NCBI RefSeq assembly: GCF_009674565.1
Contig: NZ_WKJL01000007.1
Span: 149,691 to 213,690, forward strand
Direction: 5' to 3'
Length of the DNA stretch: 64,000 nucleotides
Origin: Duganella aquatilis
GTDB taxonomy: Bacteria > Pseudomonadota > Gammaproteobacteria > Burkholderiales > Burkholderiaceae_D
In this document: in pieces, positions 61,429-64,000 of the stretch
Numbering within the stretch: position 1 is the stretch's first letter
How the letters are laid out: every line of letters begins with the position of its first letter
Notes under the pieces: model-generated
The model's input: the letters and a program-made list of their open reading frames with translations, nothing else
The model's database searches: none
Told to the model about the DNA's origin: nothing
Position numbers and translations under genes: made by a program

Positions 61429-62158
61429 GCTGCGCGCGCTGCCGATGTTGCTGTTGCTGCTGTCGATGTGGTGGCAGCCGGCAATGGCGGCCGAACCGGA
61501 CGACGATCCAGGCCCGATGGTCATTGTCAACGGCACCCGCAGCCCGGAGCTGCAGCCGTACCGTTACATGCTGTCCGGGCTGGACGCCTTCGACGACTAC
61601 CACGAGCTGGCGCCCAAGGCCACCGAAGTCCGCTTCCGCATGACGCGGCGCGACAAGGCGCCGGCCGACGCGTTGAACGAACTGGCCGTGCGGCTGTCCG
61701 GCAACCAGACCGACATCGCGCTGCCGCTGGACGCCGAACACAGCTTTTTGCTGCCGCGTAACGAGCAGGCGGAAGATGAAAACGCCGACGTCGTGCTCAA
61801 CAAGAAAAAGAGCAACTACGGCTTCATGCCGCTGGTGCGCAGCCCCGGCGTGCCGGAAGGCATGCGGCGGCTGGGCGACATCCGGCTGGAATGCCGTGTG
61901 CTGGTGGCGGTGGGGAAAAACTACATCCCCTTCCTGGTACGCGCCATGATCAACACGCTGACGCTCAGCACCGACTGGTGTGGTTACAAGGACTTCAAGA
62001 TGGGCGTGAAGAGCGACGTGGCAATCGCCGGCGCCACGCTGGTGGACGGCGACCTGCGGGTGCCGCTCAAGGTCGGCAAGGACGGTAAATCGTACACCGC
62101 CCCCATCGGCGACAAGCACTATTCGAACGATGCGCTGATCGAGGTGGAATTGATGTAA
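61415..62158 (+). CDS. Exported protein of the ABC operon, unknown function
   Basis: 247 residues. GTG 61415 gives a short basic N-terminus and a hydrophobic signal segment ending M-A-A; the frame is open upstream to a TTG at 61391. It overlaps the permease gene by 14 bases, so it belongs to this operon. The mature part has two Cys (L-E-C-R-V and D-W-C-G-Y) that could form a disulfide. No known domain is recognised. Confidence 0.7.
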   Translation: MKKSKLRALPMLLLLLSMWWQPAMAAEPDDDPGPMVIVNGTRSPELQPYRYMLSGLDAFDDYHELAPKATEVRFRMTRRDKAPADALNELAVRLSGNQTDIALPLDAEHSFLLPRNEQAEDENADVVLNKKKSNYGFMPLVRSPGVPEGMRRLGDIRLECRVLVAVGKNYIPFLVRAMINTLTLSTDWCGYKDFKMGVKSDVAIAGATLVDGDLRVPLKVGKDGKSYTAPIGDKHYSNDALIEVELM

Positions 62159-62200
62159 GTCAAGGTTTGCAGGGGCCCAAGGTCTCTATACTTGCGCTCC

Positions 62201-62692
62201 ATGAAAACCCTGTTCCTCCTGCTGGCGCTGGCCCTGGGCAGCGCCAGCGCGGCCGACTTTGTCGAGGTCGGCGCCCCGCTCCGTCAAGCCGCGCTCGACC
62301 CACTGGGCGGCCCGGCGCGCAAGCTGTCCTCCTTCCGCGGCAAGCCGCTGCTGATCAACGTCTGGGCCAGCTGGTGCGGTCCCTGCCGCGCCGAGATGGC
62401 GTCGGTGGACCGGCTGGCGCGCCGCTATGCCGGCCAGTTCAACGTGATCGGCATCTCCACCGACGACTACCGCAACGACGCCAGCGCCTTCCTCAAAGGC
62501 GCGCGCGTCAGCTTCCCGAATTACCTCGACCACGAACTGCAACTGGAAACCATGCTGGGCGCCGACCGCATTCCGCTGACGCTGCTGGTGGACGCCAACG
62601 GCCGCATCCTGGCGCGGCACTATGGCAGCAAGGAATGGGACAGTCCGCAGAATGCGGCGCTGGTGGCGCGCACGCTGCGGATCAAGCCGTAA
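62201..62692 (+). CDS. TlpA/ResA-like thiol-disulfide protein
   Basis: 163 residues with a signal peptide (1-18, A-S-A-A). The thioredoxin-fold active site W-A-S-W-C-G-P-C-R lies near residue 60, and the cis-Pro region is I-P-L-T-L-L-V-D near 130. Such periplasmic reductants keep haem-binding Cys or copper centres reduced, which suits the ccmI gene close by and the oxidase genes elsewhere in the window. ATG 62201 is chosen over a TTG nine bases upstream. Confidence 0.9.
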   Translation: MKTLFLLLALALGSASAADFVEVGAPLRQAALDPLGGPARKLSSFRGKPLLINVWASWCGPCRAEMASVDRLARRYAGQFNVIGISTDDYRNDASAFLKGARVSFPNYLDHELQLETMLGADRIPLTLLVDANGRILARHYGSKEWDSPQNAALVARTLRIKP

Positions 62693-62695
62693 CAA

Positions 62696-63331
62696 TCAGC
62701 CCGGCACGAAACCGTTGGCCAGCTTGATGAAACTGTCGCGGTGCGCGGCCACGGTTTTGCTCGGGCCGTAAGCTTGCAAGGTGATGCGGCCCATGGTGGT
62801 CTCGACCATCGCCACCATCAGCGTCTGGCCGGTCTTGCGCTTGGCGTCCGGCAGCATGTTGGCGCCGCGCGTGTAGGCGCCCTGCAGCGTCACCAGCGTC
62901 ACCTTGGTCATGCCGGTCTTGCTGGTGGTGACAGCGGGCTTGACCGGCTTGCCGGCCGCATCGGTGACCTCGGCGGTCCAGCGCTGGATGTTGGCGTCCT
63001 GCGAACCGCCGTCGCCGGCCGGGAAGAAGTACACCACCATCTCGCCGTCATCGTCGGCCTTGCCGGTGCCGCCCGGCAGGATGAACTGCGCCGCGCGCAT
63101 GGCGCTGGCCGGCTGCACCGGCGTCCACGCGGCCGGCGCCGGCGACGACCAGCCGCGCACGGTCAGCTTGTCCTGCTTCGGCAGCGGTTTCAGCGGCTCG
63201 GCGCCGGCGGCCTGGCCGTGCATGCCCGCGTGCGGCGAGGCCGCAGCCGGCGCCGGCGTATCGGCAGCAAACGCGCTGCCCAACATGAAACTGCTGGTAA
63301 TGGCCAACACGGCCGCGATATGCATCTTCAT
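62696..63331 (-). CDS. Exported protein of unknown function
   Basis: 211 residues with a signal peptide (1-22, A-F-A-A) followed by a Pro/Ala/His-rich stretch (A-A-S-P-H-A-G-M-H). The rest has alternating beta-strand patterns, such as G-E-M-V-V-Y-F-F-P-A-G-D-G-G, with no recognised domain. It follows ccmI by 22 bases in the same direction, suggesting co-transcription with the cytochrome-maturation genes. Confidence 0.75.
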   Translation of the reverse strand: MKMHIAAVLAITSSFMLGSAFAADTPAPAAASPHAGMHGQAAGAEPLKPLPKQDKLTVRGWSSPAPAAWTPVQPASAMRAAQFILPGGTGKADDDGEMVVYFFPAGDGGSQDANIQRWTAEVTDAAGKPVKPAVTTSKTGMTKVTLVTLQGAYTRGANMLPDAKRKTGQTLMVAMVETTMGRITLQAYGPSKTVAAHRDSFIKLANGFVPG

Positions 63332-63353
63332 GGTCTACCTCTCAAGTAAGAAA

Positions 63354-64000
63354 TCAGGGGGCTTTCAGTTCCGCCTCGCGCTGTTGCGCGATGCCGATAC
63401 TGTCAATGGTGTTGCGTGCGGTTTCCGAATCGGGCGGCACCAGCGGCAGGATTTTTTTCCACTGCCGGATCGCGCCGTCATACTCGCCGCGCTCGAACAG
63501 GGTGCTGCCCGACAACGACAGCGCCTTGACGTTTTCGGGATCGATGCGCAGCGCCTGCTGCACCAGCTGCTCCGGCTCGCCCTGCATGGTCTTGCCGCGC
63601 GACATGGCCAGCACGTCGGCGAAGTCGACCAGCAGGTCGGGATTGTCGCGGTCCAGGCTGATCAGGTGGCGATAGCTGTTGGCGGCTTCCTCGAAATTGC
63701 CCATGCTGGCGTAGGAGCGCGCCAGCATGGTCCAGCCGGCGACGTCGTTCGGCTGTTTCTTCATCTGCGCCGCCATGCCTTCCACCAGCTCGGCCAGCTC
63801 GCTCTGGCGCGCCTGCTCGGCCGAGGCCGTCATGCGGTTCGGATCGAGCGCATCGGGCGTGCCCAGTTGCAGGTACAACGCGGCGGCCAGCGCCGGCACC
63901 GCCAGCGTCAACAGGCCGGCGCTGAGACGACGTGGCGCGCCCAGCGCGGCGGCTGCGGCGGCCGGCGCGGTCGGCACGTCGCTGGCGACGCGGCGTTCCA
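63354..64000 (-). CDS. ccmI: Cytochrome c biogenesis protein CcmI (C-terminal part)
   Basis: The window ends inside this gene, so the N-terminus is missing. About 215 residues are visible: E-R-R-V at the window edge, a membrane segment (L-L-T-L-A-V-P-A-L-A-A-A-L-Y-L) and tetratricopeptide repeats (W-T-M-L-A-R-S-Y-A-S-M-G-N, L-L-V-D-F-A-D-V-L-A, A-L-R-I-D-P-E-N-V-K-A-L). This order matches CcmI/CycH, which holds apocytochrome c for haem ligation in the periplasm. The four cytochrome-bearing genes at 10874-16026 would be clients. Confidence 0.85.
   Translation of the reverse strand, partial: ERRVASDVPTAPAAAAAALGAPRRLSAGLLTLAVPALAAALYLQLGTPDALDPNRMTASAEQARQSELAELVEGMAAQMKKQPNDVAGWTMLARSYASMGNFEEAANSYRHLISLDRDNPDLLVDFADVLAMSRGKTMQGEPEQLVQQALRIDPENVKALSLSGSTLFERGEYDGAIRQWKKILPLVPPDSETARNTIDSIGIAQQREAELKAP

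Noticed and set aside
1..64000. CRISPR arrays, insertion sequences, prophage or integrase genes
   Set aside because: No regularly spaced repeats, no transposase or integrase motifs and no terminal inverted repeats were found.

Overview
The window looks like a chromosomal segment of a Gram-negative betaproteobacterium, most likely of the family Oxalobacteraceae (Duganella/Massilia/Janthinobacterium type). The evidence is high GC with strong G/C third-position use, Burkholderiales-type porin, LpxH and AccA genes, a B-type haem-copper oxidase cluster, and a housekeeping order cysS - alkA-like - accA - tilS - lysC. This assignment is inference from gene style, not from a search.

Layout. 1-514: tail of a sugar MFS transporter and its terminator. 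540-2850: an AT-richer accessory pocket with a DUF2384 antitoxin-like gene, a probable remnant of its RES toxin partner, and an unplaced methyltransferase-like gene. 2850-10764: a heavy-metal RND efflux locus (sensor kinase and regulator divergent from adaptor, pump and outer-membrane lipoprotein). 10874-16026: a B-type oxidase with three cytochrome c genes, one interrupted by an in-frame amber codon. 16033-18085: an MDR oxidoreductase and a divergent LysR regulator. 18061-24644: a UvrA2-like ATPase, a GGDEF-EAL-BLUF protein and a large exported protein with a SUMF1-like C-terminus. 24740-30628: four hydrolase/acetyltransferase-type genes, a TetR regulator with candidate operators, and a frameshifted carbohydrate-binding-like remnant. 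30640-35222: DsrE-like protein, a PPOX-fold protein with a ferredoxin reductase, and a hybrid kinase. 35282-41639: a sugar-acid catabolism locus (two GntR regulators, DapA-family lyase, porin, MFS, enolase-superfamily dehydratase). 41693-42147: tandem tRNA-Ser(GCU). 42260-50329: housekeeping genes (lysC, tilS, accA, glycosylase, cysS, two cyclophilins, lpxH). 50414-53168: small membrane/lipoprotein genes and a DUF72 protein.

53171-59100 is the most distinctive system: a stressosome operon rsbR-rsbS-rsbT, followed by a phosphatase with its own RsbT-like domain, a histidine kinase with a third RsbT-like domain whose ATP-site residues are lost, and a REC-PAS-HK-REC hybrid kinase. It suggests a stressosome that outputs to a phosphorelay instead of a partner-switched sigma factor. 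The window closes (59274-64000) with a YtrA-type GntR/ABC operon under a near-perfect operator, a TlpA-like thioredoxin and the C-terminal part of ccmI.
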